Positions 1 to 9,159 of a stretch of 64,000 bases of DNA are shown here, one piece after another. The notes beneath the pieces were generated by a model that saw only the letters and a list, made by a program, of their open reading frames with translations, ran no database searches and was not told the DNA's origin. Made by a program: the position numbers and the translations under genes. How positions within the stretch are numbered: position 1 is the stretch's first letter; every line of letters starts with the position of its first letter. The stretch comes from Paracidovorax wautersii (GTDB taxonomy: Bacteria; Pseudomonadota; Gammaproteobacteria; Burkholderiales; Burkholderiaceae_C). The stretch covers positions 3,928,001-3,992,000 of the forward strand of contig NZ_JAVIZX010000001.1 of assembly GCF_031453675.1 (NCBI RefSeq), in the 5' to 3' direction.

Positions 1-1059
1 GAGCCCGACTTCACCGCGCCCCCGCTGGTACAGGAAGCCGCCGACCGCGCCGTGCGCGCCGGCGCCACGCAGTACACCAACGCCCTGGGCCTGGAGGCCC
101 TGCGCGAGCGCATCAGCGGCTGGTACGCACAGCGCTTCGGCGTCGACGTGCCGGCGCGGCGCATCGTGGTCACGGCCGGGGCCTCGGCGGCGCTGCAGCT
201 GGCCTGTCTGGCACTGATCGAGTCCGGCGACGAGATCCTCATGCCCGACCCGAGCTACCCCTGCAACCGCCACTTCGTGAGCGCTGCGGAAGGCCGGGCG
301 GTGCTGATCCCGACCACCGCCGAGGAGCGCTTCCAGCTCAGCGCCACCAAGGTCGAGGCGGCATGGGGCGCCAGGACACGCGGGGTGCTGTTGGCGTCGC
401 CCTCCAACCCCACGGGCACGTCCATCGCCCCCGAGGAACTGCGCCGCATCCACGGCGTGGTGCAGGCGCGCGGCGGCATCACGCTGGTTGACGAGATCTA
501 CCTGGGCCTGTCCTACGAAGACGCGTTCAGCCAGACCGCCCTGGCCATCGACGAGAACGTCATCAGCATCAACAGCTTCAGCAAGTACTTCAACATGACG
601 GGCTGGCGCCTGGGCTGGATGGTGGTGCCCGAGGCCATGGTTCCCGTGGTGGAGCGTCTGGCGCAGAACCTGTTCATCTGCGCCTCGACCATCGCGCAGC
701 ACGCCGCGCTCGCCTGCTTCGAAGCCGAAAGCATCGCCGAGTTCGAACGCCGCCGCGCGGAGTTCAAGGCCCGCCGCGACTTCTTCATCCCTGCGCTGCA
801 ATCGCTCGGCCTGACCGTGCCGGTGATGCCCGACGGGGCGTTCTACGCCTGGGCCGACTGCACGCAGGCCGCGCAGCGGCTGGGCGTGGAAGGCAGCTGG
901 GACTTCGCCTTCGCGCTCATGCAGCGCGCCCACCTGGCGATCACGCCCGGCCGCGACTTCGGCACGGCAGACACGCAGCGCTTCGTGCGGTTTTCCACGG
1001 CCAACTCCATGGAGCAGCTGCAGGAAGCCGTGGCGCGGCTGCGCACGCACATCGGCTGA
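1..1059 (+). CDS. PLP-dependent aminotransferase, class I/II (5' end cut off)
   Basis: The reading frame is already open at base 1, so the true start lies upstream of the window; 352 codons are visible. This is a fold-type I, pyridoxal-phosphate aminotransferase (AspC/AlaT-like family). The visible N-terminus carries the usual TQYTNALGLEALRE substrate-domain motif, followed by the VVTAGASAAL cofactor loop, SPSNPTGT, DEIY and the Schiff-base lysine in SFSKYFNMTGWRLGW (Lys codon at 583-585). The C-terminal RFVRFSTANS holds the Arg that binds the substrate carboxylate. The substrate cannot be told from sequence. It ends 19 bases before ybgC on the same strand, so co-transcription is possible but no functional link to the Tol genes is implied. 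Confidence 0.93.
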   Translation, partial: EPDFTAPPLVQEAADRAVRAGATQYTNALGLEALRERISGWYAQRFGVDVPARRIVVTAGASAALQLACLALIESGDEILMPDPSYPCNRHFVSAAEGRAVLIPTTAEERFQLSATKVEAAWGARTRGVLLASPSNPTGTSIAPEELRRIHGVVQARGGITLVDEIYLGLSYEDAFSQTALAIDENVISINSFSKYFNMTGWRLGWMVVPEAMVPVVERLAQNLFICASTIAQHAALACFEAESIAEFERRRAEFKARRDFFIPALQSLGLTVPVMPDGAFYAWADCTQAAQRLGVEGSWDFAFALMQRAHLAITPGRDFGTADTQRFVRFSTANSMEQLQEAVARLRTHIG

Positions 1060-1078
1060 AGGCGGGCACGGCAACACC

Positions 1079-1501
1079 ATGGCATTCCACTGGCCGGTAC
1101 GCATCTACTGGGAGGACACCGATGCCGGCGGCATCGTGTTCTACGCCAACTACCTCCGATTCTTCGAGCGCGCGCGCACCGAGTGGCTGCGCTCGCTGGG
1201 CGTGGGCCAGCAGTCCCTGCGGGAACTCACGGGCGGCATGTTTGTCGTAACCGACGCGCAGCTGCGCTACCACCGTCCGGCGCGCCTGGATGACACACTG
1301 ATTGTTACCGCCGACCTACAGGAAGCCGGTCGGGCTTCCATGACAATACGCCAGCAAGCGCTCCTGAAACCAGAGCAAATGACTGAATCTAGCCCTGTGC
1401 TGCTGTGCGAAGGCACGATCCGCATCGGATGGGTGGATGCCTCCACCCTGCGTCCCGCGCGCATTCCGGGCACCCTTCTGGAAACTCTCTCAAGACCATG
1501 A
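1079..1501 (+). CDS. ybgC: YbgC, Tol-Pal-associated acyl-CoA thioesterase
   Basis: A 140-residue hot-dog fold thioesterase, the normal size for the family. The signature DTDAGGIVFYANYL and FERARTEWL (about residues 13-37) contains the conserved Asp of the 4-hydroxybenzoyl-CoA thioesterase/YbgC group. The family hydrolyses acyl-CoA in the cytoplasm and is encoded with the Tol-Pal system in many proteobacteria. The ATG at 1079 aligns with the start of the conserved block; no strong Shine-Dalgarno is visible. The stop codon overlaps the tolQ start (ATGA at 1498-1501), indicating translational coupling and a ybgC-tolQRA operon. Confidence 0.95.
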   Translation: MAFHWPVRIYWEDTDAGGIVFYANYLRFFERARTEWLRSLGVGQQSLRELTGGMFVVTDAQLRYHRPARLDDTLIVTADLQEAGRASMTIRQQALLKPEQMTESSPVLLCEGTIRIGWVDASTLRPARIPGTLLETLSRP

Positions 1502-2199
1502 ATTCCCAAGACATGTCCATCGTCAGCTTGGTGCTGAACGCCAGCTGGGTCGTCCAGTTGGTCATGCTGCTGCTCATCGGTGTCTCGATAGCGAGCTGGG
1601 CCGCCATCTTCCGCAAGCTGTTCGCGCTCAAGCGCGTGCGCTCGCTCAACGAAGACTTCGAGCGCGACTTCTGGTCGGGCAACAGCCTCAATGACCTGTA
1701 TGCCGGCGCCGTGCAGAACGCCAAGAACGCCGGCCCGATGGAACGCATCTTCGCCAGCGGCATGCGCGAATACCAGAAGCTGCGCGAGCGCCGCATCTCC
1801 GACCCCGGCACGCTGCTGGACGGCGCACGCCGCGCCATGCGCGCGAGCTTCCAGCGCGAGATGGACGTGGTCGAGTCCAGTCTGTCCTTCCTGGGTTCTG
1901 TCGCCTCCGTTTCGCCCTACGTGGGCCTGTTCGGCACGGTGTGGGGGATCATGCACGCCTTCACCGGTTTTGCCGGCATGGAACAGGTCACGCTGGCCAC
2001 GGTGGCCCCCGGCATCGCCGAGGCGCTGGTGGCGACCGCCATCGGCCTGTTCGCCGCCATCCCGGCCGTGATCGCGTACAACCGCTTCGCCCGCGACATC
2101 GACCGCGTGGCCACGCACCAGGAGACCTTCATCGAAGAGTTCTCCAACATCCTCCAGCGCAATCTGGGCTCGCAGCCCGGCTCGCCCTCGGGCCATTGA
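1498..2199 (+). CDS. tolQ: TolQ, inner-membrane proton-channel subunit
   Basis: A 233-residue MotA/TolQ/ExbB family protein. The start is the ATG overlapping the ybgC stop; longer in-frame extensions upstream would run back through ybgC. The first membrane helix is at about residues 14-36 (WVVQLVMLLLIGVSIASWAA), and the two C-terminal helices include VGLFGTVWGIMHAF and VAPGIAEALVATAIGLFAAI, the hallmark of the family. TolQ forms a ring around TolR and converts proton motive force into movement of TolA during outer-membrane constriction at division. It lies directly upstream of tolR (17-base gap). Confidence 0.97.
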   Translation: MNSQDMSIVSLVLNASWVVQLVMLLLIGVSIASWAAIFRKLFALKRVRSLNEDFERDFWSGNSLNDLYAGAVQNAKNAGPMERIFASGMREYQKLRERRISDPGTLLDGARRAMRASFQREMDVVESSLSFLGSVASVSPYVGLFGTVWGIMHAFTGFAGMEQVTLATVAPGIAEALVATAIGLFAAIPAVIAYNRFARDIDRVATHQETFIEEFSNILQRNLGSQPGSPSGH

Positions 2200-2216
2200 C
2201 GTAACGGAGAGCTGAT

Positions 2217-2642
2217 ATGCCTGCAATGGCCTCCCGTGGCGGCAGCCGCCGCCGTTCGATGAACGAAATCAACATGGTGCCGTTCATCGACGTGATGCTG
2301 GTGCTGCTGATCATCTTCATGGTGACTGCGCCCATGCTCACGCCCAGCAGCATCAACGTCCCTTCCGTGGGCAAGGGCGTCAAGGCGCCCAAGACCTTTG
2401 GGCAGGTGATCGTCCAGCGCGACGGCAGCCTGCAGCTCAAGACGGATGGCAACGAGCGCACCGTCACCCTGGACAGCCTGGGCGCCGCAGCGCGCTCCTG
2501 GCAGGCCACGCAGCCCGAGGGCACGCCCGTGCTCATCACGGCCGACAAGGCCGTGAGCTATGAATCCGTGGTGAAAGCCATGGACGCCCTGCAGAAGGCC
2601 GGCGTCCAGCGCGTCGGCCTGTCCGTCAAGTCGGGCAGCTGA
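2217..2642 (+). CDS. tolR: TolR, Tol-Pal stator/energiser subunit
   Basis: A 141-residue ExbD/TolR family protein. After a basic, Ser/Arg-rich N-terminus comes NEINMVPFIDVMLVLLIIFM, the single membrane helix with the conserved proton-carrying Asp (FIDVML). The C-terminal periplasmic domain carries VLITADKAVSYESVV. A GGAG ribosome site lies about 8 bases before the ATG. TolR works with TolQ as the proton-driven motor that energises TolA. Confidence 0.97.
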   Translation: MPAMASRGGSRRRSMNEINMVPFIDVMLVLLIIFMVTAPMLTPSSINVPSVGKGVKAPKTFGQVIVQRDGSLQLKTDGNERTVTLDSLGAAARSWQATQPEGTPVLITADKAVSYESVVKAMDALQKAGVQRVGLSVKSGS

Positions 2643-2683
2643 CCGCCCGGCGGCTGCCCCGTTTTTTGCTTCTTTCCCAACGC

Positions 2684-3670
2684 ATGCACGCCACCAACGA
2701 CCGCGACCAGCTTGCCCCGCCCCGCCCTCCCGGCCGCATGCGCGCCGTGGCCCTCGCGGTGCTCGTGCACGTGGCGCTCATCGGCGCGCTGACCTGGGGC
2801 GTCAACTGGAAGAGCAGCGCGGACCAACCGGCCGTGGAGGCCGAGCTGTGGTCCGCCGTGCCCCAGCAGGCCGCGCCGCGCGAGGTCGCCCCGCCGCCAC
2901 CGCCCGAGCCCGAGCCGCCCAAGCCGGAACCCGCCCCGCCCCCACCGCCAGCGCCCCCTCCTCCGCCTCCGCCCCCCAAGGCCGAGCCGGACACGCGCGA
3001 GGCCGACATCGCCATCGAGCGCGAGAAAAAGCGCCTGGAACAGGAAAAGAAGGCGCGCGAAGAGCAAGCCGAGCGGGACAAGCGCGAACGTGAGCGCAAG
3101 GAAAAAGCCGAGCAGGAGAAGAAGGACCGCCTGCAGAAGGAAAAGGCCGAGCGCGAAAAAGCCGAGAAGGCGGCCAAGGACAAGGCCGAGCGGGACAAGG
3201 CCGAACGCGAGAAGGCCGAGCGCGAGAAAGCCGCCAAGGCCGAGCAGGACAAGAAGAAGCAGGCCGAAGACAAGCGCAAGGCGGACGCCGAGGCCAAGCG
3301 CATCGAGGCACAGCGGCAGGAGAACCTGCGCCGCATGGCCGGCCTGGCAGGAGCGACCGGCGGCGAAACCGCCACCGGCAATGCCCAGCGCAGCTCCGGC
3401 CCTTCCGGCAGCTACGGCGGCAAGGTCGCGGCCAAGGTGCGGCCGAACATCGTCTATCCCGAAGCGGTGTCGGGCAACCCGCGTGCCGAGGTCGAGGTGC
3501 GGGCCGCGCCGGACGGCACCATCGTCAATGTGCGCCTAACCAAGTCCAGCGGCAACACGGCCTGGGACGAGGCCGTGGTGCGCGCCCTGCACAAGACCGA
3601 CACCTTGCCCAAGGATGTGGATGGGCGGGTTCCCTCCTCGCTGACCATCGGCTTCAGCCCGAAGGACTGA
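2684..3670 (+). CDS. tolA: TolA, membrane-spanning Tol-Pal force transducer
   Basis: I place the start at the ATG at 2684 (MHATNDRDQL); an in-frame TTG at 2666 would add six residues. The 328-residue protein has a short cytoplasmic tail, one membrane helix (about residues 16-38), a proline-rich stretch (about 66-100), a long Lys/Glu/Ala coiled coil (about 105-220), and a C-terminal TonB/TolA-type domain (about 245-328) with YPEAVSGNPRAEVEV. This matches TolA, which crosses the periplasm to contact TolB/Pal and the outer membrane. The repetitive GAG/AAG/GCC codons cause long open frames on other strands. tolB and pal, often next in other proteobacteria, are absent here; an MFS gene faces tolA instead. 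Confidence 0.95.
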   Translation: MHATNDRDQLAPPRPPGRMRAVALAVLVHVALIGALTWGVNWKSSADQPAVEAELWSAVPQQAAPREVAPPPPPEPEPPKPEPAPPPPPAPPPPPPPPKAEPDTREADIAIEREKKRLEQEKKAREEQAERDKRERERKEKAEQEKKDRLQKEKAEREKAEKAAKDKAERDKAEREKAEREKAAKAEQDKKKQAEDKRKADAEAKRIEAQRQENLRRMAGLAGATGGETATGNAQRSSGPSGSYGGKVAAKVRPNIVYPEAVSGNPRAEVEVRAAPDGTIVNVRLTKSSGNTAWDEAVVRALHKTDTLPKDVDGRVPSSLTIGFSPKD

Positions 3671-3713
3671 CCGCGGGCCGCGGGCCGCCAGGCTCGGCAA
3701 TACGCCCCATGAA

Positions 3714-3746
3714 AAGGGCCTCAAGGAAAATCCCCTTGAGGCCCTT
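3714..3746. terminator. Bidirectional hairpin between tolA and the MFS gene
   Basis: A perfect 13-bp stem (AAGGGCCTCAAGG / CCTTGAGGCCCTT) with a 7-base loop lies between two convergent genes. On the minus strand the stem is followed by TTTTC; on the plus strand the T-run is poor. It probably ends the MFS transcript and may block read-through from tolA. Confidence 0.7.
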
Positions 3747-3750
3747 GATT

Positions 3751-3788
3751 CATAGGCGCTTGCAGCTATCTTTTTGATAGCAAATAGC
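3751..3788. repeat. Interspersed repeat, copy 1
   Basis: Contains GGCGCTTGCAGCTATC followed by TTGATAGCAAATAG. This matches the interspersed family seen at 12331, 12395, 15930, 31550, 42360, 51735 and 53895 in this window. It lies between convergent genes, just after the shared hairpin. Confidence 0.75.
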
Positions 3789-3831
3789 CACTTATCCAAG
3801 GTAAGCCGTGGCCTCCCCTATGGCCGCTCGC

Positions 3832-5172
3832 TCACACCTCGCGCCGTTCCACCAGACGGTTGATGCGCAGGGCCAGCAACGTGCAGGCGGCGCCCGACAG
3901 CAGATAGAGCGTGACGGCCACCAGGCCGAACTTGGCTGACAAACCCAGTGCCACCAGGGGCGCGAAGGCGGCCCCGAACAGCCACGCCAAGTCCGTCGAC
4001 AGCGCCGCCCCCGTGTAGCGGTAGCCCGACGAGAAGTTGGATGTCACCGTGCCCGATGCCTGGCCATACGACAGCCCCAGGAGGATGAAGCCGACGATGA
4101 TGAACACGTTGTTGCCCAGCGCGCCGCCGCTCAGCAGCCACGGGGTGAACAGGCTGAAGAGGCCGATCAGCACCGCCATGGTGCCCAGTGTGTTGCGCCG
4201 GCCGAACCGGTCCGCCAGTTTGCCGGAGGCCATGATCGCCGCCGCCGCGCAGAACGCGCCAAACACCTGCACGCCCAGCACATGGGTGATCGACTGCTCG
4301 GAGTACATGGAGATCCAGGACAGCGGAAACACCGTGACCACATGGAACAGGGCGAAGCTGGCCAGCGCGGCGAAAGCGCCGATGACCACGTTGCCACCCT
4401 CGTCACGCACCAGCCGGGCCACGCCGACCGGCTCCAGCTCCCGCTGCTCCATCAGGTCGGCGTACGACTCGCCCACCACCAGCCGCAGCCGGGCGAAGAG
4501 CGCCACCACATTGATGGCGAACGCCACGAAGAAGGGATAGCGCCAGCCCCATTCCATGAACTCGGCCACGCTCATGTTGCTGTACAGGTAGGCGAACAGG
4601 CTCGCCGCCAGGGCAAATCCCACGGGTGCGCCGAGCTGGCCCACCATCGCATACCAGCCGCGGCGCTCCTGGGGTGCCGACATGGCCAGCAGGGACGGCA
4701 ATCCATCCCACGAACCGCCGAGGGCCAGCCCCTGTCCGATGCGCAGCAGGATCAGCAGCACGATGGCGGCCGGCCCGATGGACTGGTAGCCGGGCAGGAA
4801 CGCCATGCCCGCGGTGCTGGCTCCCAGCAGGAACAGCGCGATCGTCAGCTTGGTGCCGCGCCCCCAGCGGCGTTGGATCGCCATGGAGATCGCCGTGCCC
4901 ACCGGGCGGGCAATGAACGCAACGGCGAAGATCGCGAACGCCATCAGCGTGCCGTCCAGCCGCGACATGAAGGGAAACAGCAGAGACGGGAAGACCAGGA
5001 TGCAGGCGATCCCGAAGACGAAGAAGTCGAAGTACTCGGACGATCGGCCGATGACCACACCCACTGCGATTTCGCTGGGAGTCACGTCCTCGTGCGTGCC
5101 GGAATGGGCCAGATATTCCGAATGATGGGATCCGGAGGGGGAAAGTGTCGCGGTAGCACCAAGTCCACTCAT
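3832..5172 (-). CDS. MFS transporter, metabolite:H+ symporter (MHS) type
   Basis: 446 residues with about twelve hydrophobic helices. SSEYFDFFVFGIACILVFP near the N-terminus and the loop AFIARPVGTAI are typical of the MHS branch of the major facilitator superfamily (ProP, ShiA, KgtP relatives), which imports organic acids or osmolytes with protons. GLALGGSWDG replaces the usual GGE/W motif of helix 5. I chose the ATG at 5172 because AAGGAG lies 7 bases upstream; an in-frame start at 5205 would add 11 residues without a good ribosome site. The gene stands alone, divergent from cyoA, and its substrate cannot be predicted. Confidence 0.88.
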   Translation of the reverse strand: MSGLGATATLSPSGSHHSEYLAHSGTHEDVTPSEIAVGVVIGRSSEYFDFFVFGIACILVFPSLLFPFMSRLDGTLMAFAIFAVAFIARPVGTAISMAIQRRWGRGTKLTIALFLLGASTAGMAFLPGYQSIGPAAIVLLILLRIGQGLALGGSWDGLPSLLAMSAPQERRGWYAMVGQLGAPVGFALAASLFAYLYSNMSVAEFMEWGWRYPFFVAFAINVVALFARLRLVVGESYADLMEQRELEPVGVARLVRDEGGNVVIGAFAALASFALFHVVTVFPLSWISMYSEQSITHVLGVQVFGAFCAAAAIMASGKLADRFGRRNTLGTMAVLIGLFSLFTPWLLSGGALGNNVFIIVGFILLGLSYGQASGTVTSNFSSGYRYTGAALSTDLAWLFGAAFAPLVALGLSAKFGLVAVTLYLLSGAACTLLALRINRLVERREV

Positions 5173-5335
5173 CGCTAGGCTCCTTGTAGTCACGCTGATG
5201 ACCACGTTCTACACCCATGCCCTGGGGTCCACAATGCGACTTTTTCTCACAACGCTGCGGATTTACCCTAGTTACATCCTTGTCCTGGGGCAACCGGCGG
5301 CGGGATCGGCCGGGCCAACGCCCCCTCTTTGACCG

Positions 5336-5350
5336 TGGACAAAATGTCCA
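5336..5350. promoter_or_regulatory. Palindrome TGGACA-AAA-TGTCCA upstream of cyoA
   Basis: A perfect 6-3-6 inverted repeat in the MFS/cyoA intergenic region (5173-5435), about 86 bases before the cyoA start and overlapping the AT-rich part of the region. It looks like a dimeric-regulator site, but it is not the classical FNR (TTGAT-N4-ATCAA) or Fur box. The regulator is unknown. Confidence 0.45.
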
Positions 5351-5435
5351 ATCGACAAATCTGCTGCTGGTATTACATTTGGCCCCATTCAGTAACCCGC
5401 GCTTCTACCTAGCGCGATTTTGGTGCGTCCCTAGA

Positions 5436-6482
5436 ATGCTCAAACTCAAGGATCTCCGTAGGCCCGCGTGGCTTGCCGCGGCCGTGATGGCAGCCAGCCT
5501 GACTGGCTGCCAGAAGGCTGTCGTACTCAACCCAGCAGGCGACGTCGCTGCGCAGCAGGGCCAGCTCGTCGTGACCGCGACGCTGCTGATGCTGATCATC
5601 ATCGTTCCGGTGATCCTGCTGATCTGCCTGTTCGCCTGGAAATACCGCCAGTCCAACACCGAGGCCGAGTACGACCCCGACTGGCACCACTCCACCACGC
5701 TGGAACTGGTGATCTGGACGGTGCCGCTGATGATCATCATTGCGCTGGGCGCCCTGACCTGGATCAGCACCCACAAGCTGGATCCGTACCGCCCGCTGGA
5801 CCGCCTGGACGCGAGCCGCCCCATCCCTTCGCATGTGAAGCCGCTGGAGGTGCAGGTGGTGGCCATGGACTGGAAGTGGCTGTTCTTCTACCCCGAGCAA
5901 GGCATCGCGACGGTGAACGAGCTGGCCGCACCGGTAGACCGCCCCATCCTCTTCAAGCTCACGTCCACATCCACGATGAATTCGTTCTACGTGCCTGACC
6001 TGGCCGGCATGATCTATGCCATGCCGGGCATGCAGACGGAACTGAACGCCGTGATCAACAAGCCTGGCGTGTTCCATGGCCTGGCATCGCACTACAGCGG
6101 CGCCGGCTTCTCGGGCATGACGTTCAAGTTCCATGGCCTGTCGGATGGCGAGTTCACCCAGTGGGTCGACAAGGCCAAGACCGAAGGCAAGCCGCTGGAC
6201 GCCAAGACCTACCTCGCCCTGGCCAAGCCCAGCGAGCGCAACCCGGTCGAGCGCTTCTCCACCGTGGAAACCGGCCTGTACGACAAGGTGCTGAACCGCT
6301 GCGTCGAAGAAGGCAAGATGTGCATGCACCACATGATGGCGATCGATGCCAACGGAGGCGAAGCCTTCCTGAAGGCCTCCGGCATGAACCTGCCCCAGGA
6401 CGTGTGCACGGCCAACAACGCGGCCCAGGTGGTTGCGTCGCTGGAAACGCCTGCCGCCCCCCGCTCCACCACCCCGCAATAA
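5436..6482 (+). CDS. cyoA: Cytochrome bo3 quinol oxidase subunit II (CyoA)
   Basis: 348 residues. A lipoprotein signal (MAASLTGC, cleavage before the Cys) precedes two membrane helices and a periplasmic cupredoxin domain containing MDWKWLFFYPEQGIATVNE and MNSFYVPDLAGMIYAMPGMQ. The CuA ligands of true cytochrome c oxidases are missing, as expected for a quinol oxidase. The C-terminus is longer than in E. coli and includes MCMHHMMAIDANGG, as in many proteobacterial CyoA. ATG 5436 is the only start giving a sensible signal peptide. First gene of cyoABCD-SURF1-regBA; the subunit is in the inner membrane facing the periplasm. Confidence 0.96.
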   Translation: MLKLKDLRRPAWLAAAVMAASLTGCQKAVVLNPAGDVAAQQGQLVVTATLLMLIIIVPVILLICLFAWKYRQSNTEAEYDPDWHHSTTLELVIWTVPLMIIIALGALTWISTHKLDPYRPLDRLDASRPIPSHVKPLEVQVVAMDWKWLFFYPEQGIATVNELAAPVDRPILFKLTSTSTMNSFYVPDLAGMIYAMPGMQTELNAVINKPGVFHGLASHYSGAGFSGMTFKFHGLSDGEFTQWVDKAKTEGKPLDAKTYLALAKPSERNPVERFSTVETGLYDKVLNRCVEEGKMCMHHMMAIDANGGEAFLKASGMNLPQDVCTANNAAQVVASLETPAAPRSTTPQ

Positions 6483-6533
6483 CTCTGCTGGGCCCGGCAC
6501 GGCGTGCCGGGTCTGCTTTCCAAGAGACTCGAT

Positions 6534-8534
6534 ATGTCTGAACATCCTTCTGCGTCTCACTGGGCCCTGGGTCGGCTCACGTGGGACTCCGTACCGATGG
6601 CGCATGAGCCCATCGTGCTGTGGACCTTCATTGCCGTGGTGCTGGGCGGTCTGGCCGTCTTCGCCGCGATCACCAAGTTCCGCCTGTGGGGGCCGCTGTG
6701 GCGTGACTGGATCTGCAGCATCGACCACAAGAAGATCGGGATCATGTACATGATCCTGGGCATCGTCATGCTGCTGCGCGGCTTTGCCGACGCCGTGATG
6801 ATGCGCCTGCAACAGGCCATCGCCTTCGGCGACAACATGGGCTACCTGCCGCCGCACCACTACGACCAGATCTTCACCGCCCACGGCGTGATCATGATCT
6901 TCTTCGTGGCCATGCCGCTGGTGACGGGCCTGATGAACTACGTGGTGCCACTGCAGATCGGCGCGCGCGACGTGTCCTTCCCGTTCCTGAACAACTTCAG
7001 CTTCTGGATGACCACCGCCGGCGCCATCCTGGTGATGGTCTCGCTGTTCCTGGGCGAGTTCTCCACCTCTGGCTGGCTGGCGCTGTCCAACCTGGGGGCG
7101 CAGAACCCGGGGGTGGGGCTGGACTACTACCTGTGGTCGCTGCAGATCGCAGGGGTGGGCACCACGCTGTCGGGTATCAACCTGATCGTCACCATCATCA
7201 AGATGCGCGCGCCCGGCATGAACCTGATGAAGATGCCCGTCTTCACCTGGACGGCTCTGTGCACCAACGTGCTGATCGTGGCCACGTTCCCCATCCTGAC
7301 GGCCGCCCTGCTGCTGATGTCGCTGGACCGCTACCTGGGCATGAACTTCTTCACGAACGACCTGGGCGGCAACGCCATGCTGTACGTGAACCTGATCTGG
7401 ATCTGGGGCCACCCTGAGGTCTACATCCTGATCCTGCCGATCTTCGGCGTGTTCTCCGAAGTCGTCGCCACGTTCTGCAAGAAGCGCCTGTTCGGCTACA
7501 CCTCCATGGTGTACGCGACGGTGTGTATCACCATCCTGTCGTACCTGGTGTGGCTGCACCACTTCTTCACGATGGGCTCCGGCGCGAGCGTGAACACCTT
7601 CTTCGGCATCACGACGATGATCATCTCGATCCCGACGGGCGCCAAGATCTTCAACTGGCTGTTCACCATGTACAAGGGCCGCATCCGCTTCGAGCTGCCC
7701 ATGATGTGGACCGTGGCCTTCATGATCACCTTCGCCATCGGCGGCATGACCGGCGTGCTGCTGGCCGTGCCCCCGGCCGACTTCGTGCTGCACAACAGCC
7801 TGTTCCTGATCGCCCACTTCCACAACGTGATCATCGGCGGCGTGGTGTTCGGCCTGTTCGCTGCCATCAACTACTGGTTCCCCAAGGCCTTCGGCTTCAA
7901 GCTGGACCACACCTGGGGCGTGCGCTCCTTCTGGCTGTGGGTGATCGGCTTCTGGGTAGCGTTCACGCCGCTGTACGTGCTGGGCCTGATGGGTGTGACC
8001 CGTCGCGCCAACCACTTCGAAGATCCGTCCCTGCAGATCTGGTTCGTCATCGCCGCCGTCGGCGCGCTGATGATCGCCGGCGGCATCGCCTGCTTCCTGG
8101 TCCAGATCGCGGTGAGCGTGCTCAAGCGCGACCAGCTGCGCGACGTGACGGGCGACCCTTGGGACGGCCGCACGCTGGAGTGGGCGACCTCCTCGCCTCC
8201 GCCCCAGTACAACTTCGCGTTCACGCCCGTGGTGCATGAGATCGATGCCTGGTGGGACATGAAGAAGCACGGCTATGCACGTCCGCTGAAGGGCTTCCAG
8301 TCCATCCACATGCCGCTGAACACGGGCTCGGGCGCGGTCATCTCCGCCCTGTCGCTGGTGCTGGGCTTCGCCCTGATCTGGCACATGTGGCTGCTGGTCG
8401 GCGCATCGTTCGCGGCGATCGTGATCGCCTCGATCGTCCACACGTTCAACTACAAGCGCGACTACTACATCCCGGCTGAGGACGTGGTCGCCACCGAAGA
8501 AGCCCGCACACTCCAACTGGCCCGCCATGTCTGA
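6534..8534 (+). CDS. cyoB: Cytochrome bo3 quinol oxidase subunit I (CyoB)
   Basis: 666 residues, close to E. coli CyoB (663). The start at 6534 ([10 protein letters not shown]) is preceded by AAGAGA. Quinone-site residues equivalent to E. coli Arg71, Asp75, His98 and Gln101 are present here as Arg82, Asp86, His109 and Gln112, which marks a quinol rather than cytochrome c oxidase. Haem and copper ligands are also present: His117 (FTAHGVIM), His293 and Tyr297 (WGHPEVYI), His342/His343, and His428/His430 (AHFHN); the K-channel Lys is at 371. It oxidises ubiquinol, reduces oxygen and pumps protons. It overlaps cyoC by 8 bases. Confidence 0.98.
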   Translation: MSEHPSASHWALGRLTWDSVPMAHEPIVLWTFIAVVLGGLAVFAAITKFRLWGPLWRDWICSIDHKKIGIMYMILGIVMLLRGFADAVMMRLQQAIAFGDNMGYLPPHHYDQIFTAHGVIMIFFVAMPLVTGLMNYVVPLQIGARDVSFPFLNNFSFWMTTAGAILVMVSLFLGEFSTSGWLALSNLGAQNPGVGLDYYLWSLQIAGVGTTLSGINLIVTIIKMRAPGMNLMKMPVFTWTALCTNVLIVATFPILTAALLLMSLDRYLGMNFFTNDLGGNAMLYVNLIWIWGHPEVYILILPIFGVFSEVVATFCKKRLFGYTSMVYATVCITILSYLVWLHHFFTMGSGASVNTFFGITTMIISIPTGAKIFNWLFTMYKGRIRFELPMMWTVAFMITFAIGGMTGVLLAVPPADFVLHNSLFLIAHFHNVIIGGVVFGLFAAINYWFPKAFGFKLDHTWGVRSFWLWVIGFWVAFTPLYVLGLMGVTRRANHFEDPSLQIWFVIAAVGALMIAGGIACFLVQIAVSVLKRDQLRDVTGDPWDGRTLEWATSSPPPQYNFAFTPVVHEIDAWWDMKKHGYARPLKGFQSIHMPLNTGSGAVISALSLVLGFALIWHMWLLVGASFAAIVIASIVHTFNYKRDYYIPAEDVVATEEARTLQLARHV

Positions 8535-9159
8535 TATCCGCCTCCAAGCAGGCGCCGCCGGCGCCCTGACCTCGCGCGACTACCACCTCGCCGAGGAGCC
8601 CCATCCAGAGAACGGCACCTCGCTGGGCTTCTGGCTCTACCTGATGAGCGACTGTCTCATCTTCGCGGCACTGTTCGCCACCTACGGTGTGCTGGGCCGC
8701 AGCTATGCCGCCGGCCCGACCGGCGCCCAGCTGTTCGACCTGGGGCTGGTGGCCATCAACACGGCCTTCCTGCTGGCCTCGTCCATCACCTTCGGCTTCG
8801 CCATGCTGCGCAAGCAGAAGAACGATGTGCGCGGCACGCTGCTGTGGCTGGCCATCACCGGCCTGTTCGGCCTGTGCTTCCTGGCCCTGGAAATCTATGA
8901 GTTCCACCACCTGATCCACCAGGGCGCAGGCCCGCAGCGCAGCGCCTTCCTGTCCGCGTTCTTCACGCTGGTGGGCACCCACGGCCTGCACGTGACCTTC
9001 GGCCTGATCTGGCTGGTGGTGCTGATGCTGCAGATCGGCAAGCATGGCCTGATCCACGAGAACAAGCGCCGACTGATGTGCCTGTCCATGTTCTGGCACT
9101 TCTTGGACGTGGTCTGGATCGGCGTTTTCACCTTTGTGTACCTGATGGGAGTGCTTTGA
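8527..9159 (+). CDS. cyoC: Cytochrome bo3 quinol oxidase subunit III (CyoC)
   Basis: 210 residues with five predicted membrane helices, the CyoC form of haem-copper oxidase subunit [23 protein letters not shown] and [15 protein letters not shown] are family hallmarks, and the Glu-containing segment [11 protein letters not shown] is conserved. The start overlaps the end of cyoB by 8 bases and the stop overlaps the cyoD start (TGATG), so translation of the operon is coupled. Subunit III stabilises the oxidase core in the inner membrane. Confidence 0.97.
   Translation: MSDIRLQAGAAGALTSRDYHLAEEPHPENGTSLGFWLYLMSDCLIFAALFATYGVLGRSYAAGPTGAQLFDLGLVAINTAFLLASSITFGFAMLRKQKNDVRGTLLWLAITGLFGLCFLALEIYEFHHLIHQGAGPQRSAFLSAFFTLVGTHGLHVTFGLIWLVVLMLQIGKHGLIHENKRRLMCLSMFWHFLDVVWIGVFTFVYLMGVL

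Noticed and set aside
2684-3670. Horizontal transfer suggested by the unusual composition of tolA
   Set aside because: The Lys/Glu/Ala/Pro bias is the normal coiled-coil and proline-rich structure of TolA.
5409-8528. A 1,039-codon open frame on the minus strand across cyoA and cyoB
   Set aside because: It is antisense to two highly conserved oxidase genes, has low-complexity His/Arg/Gln/Asp-rich content and no domain; it is a by-product of high GC.
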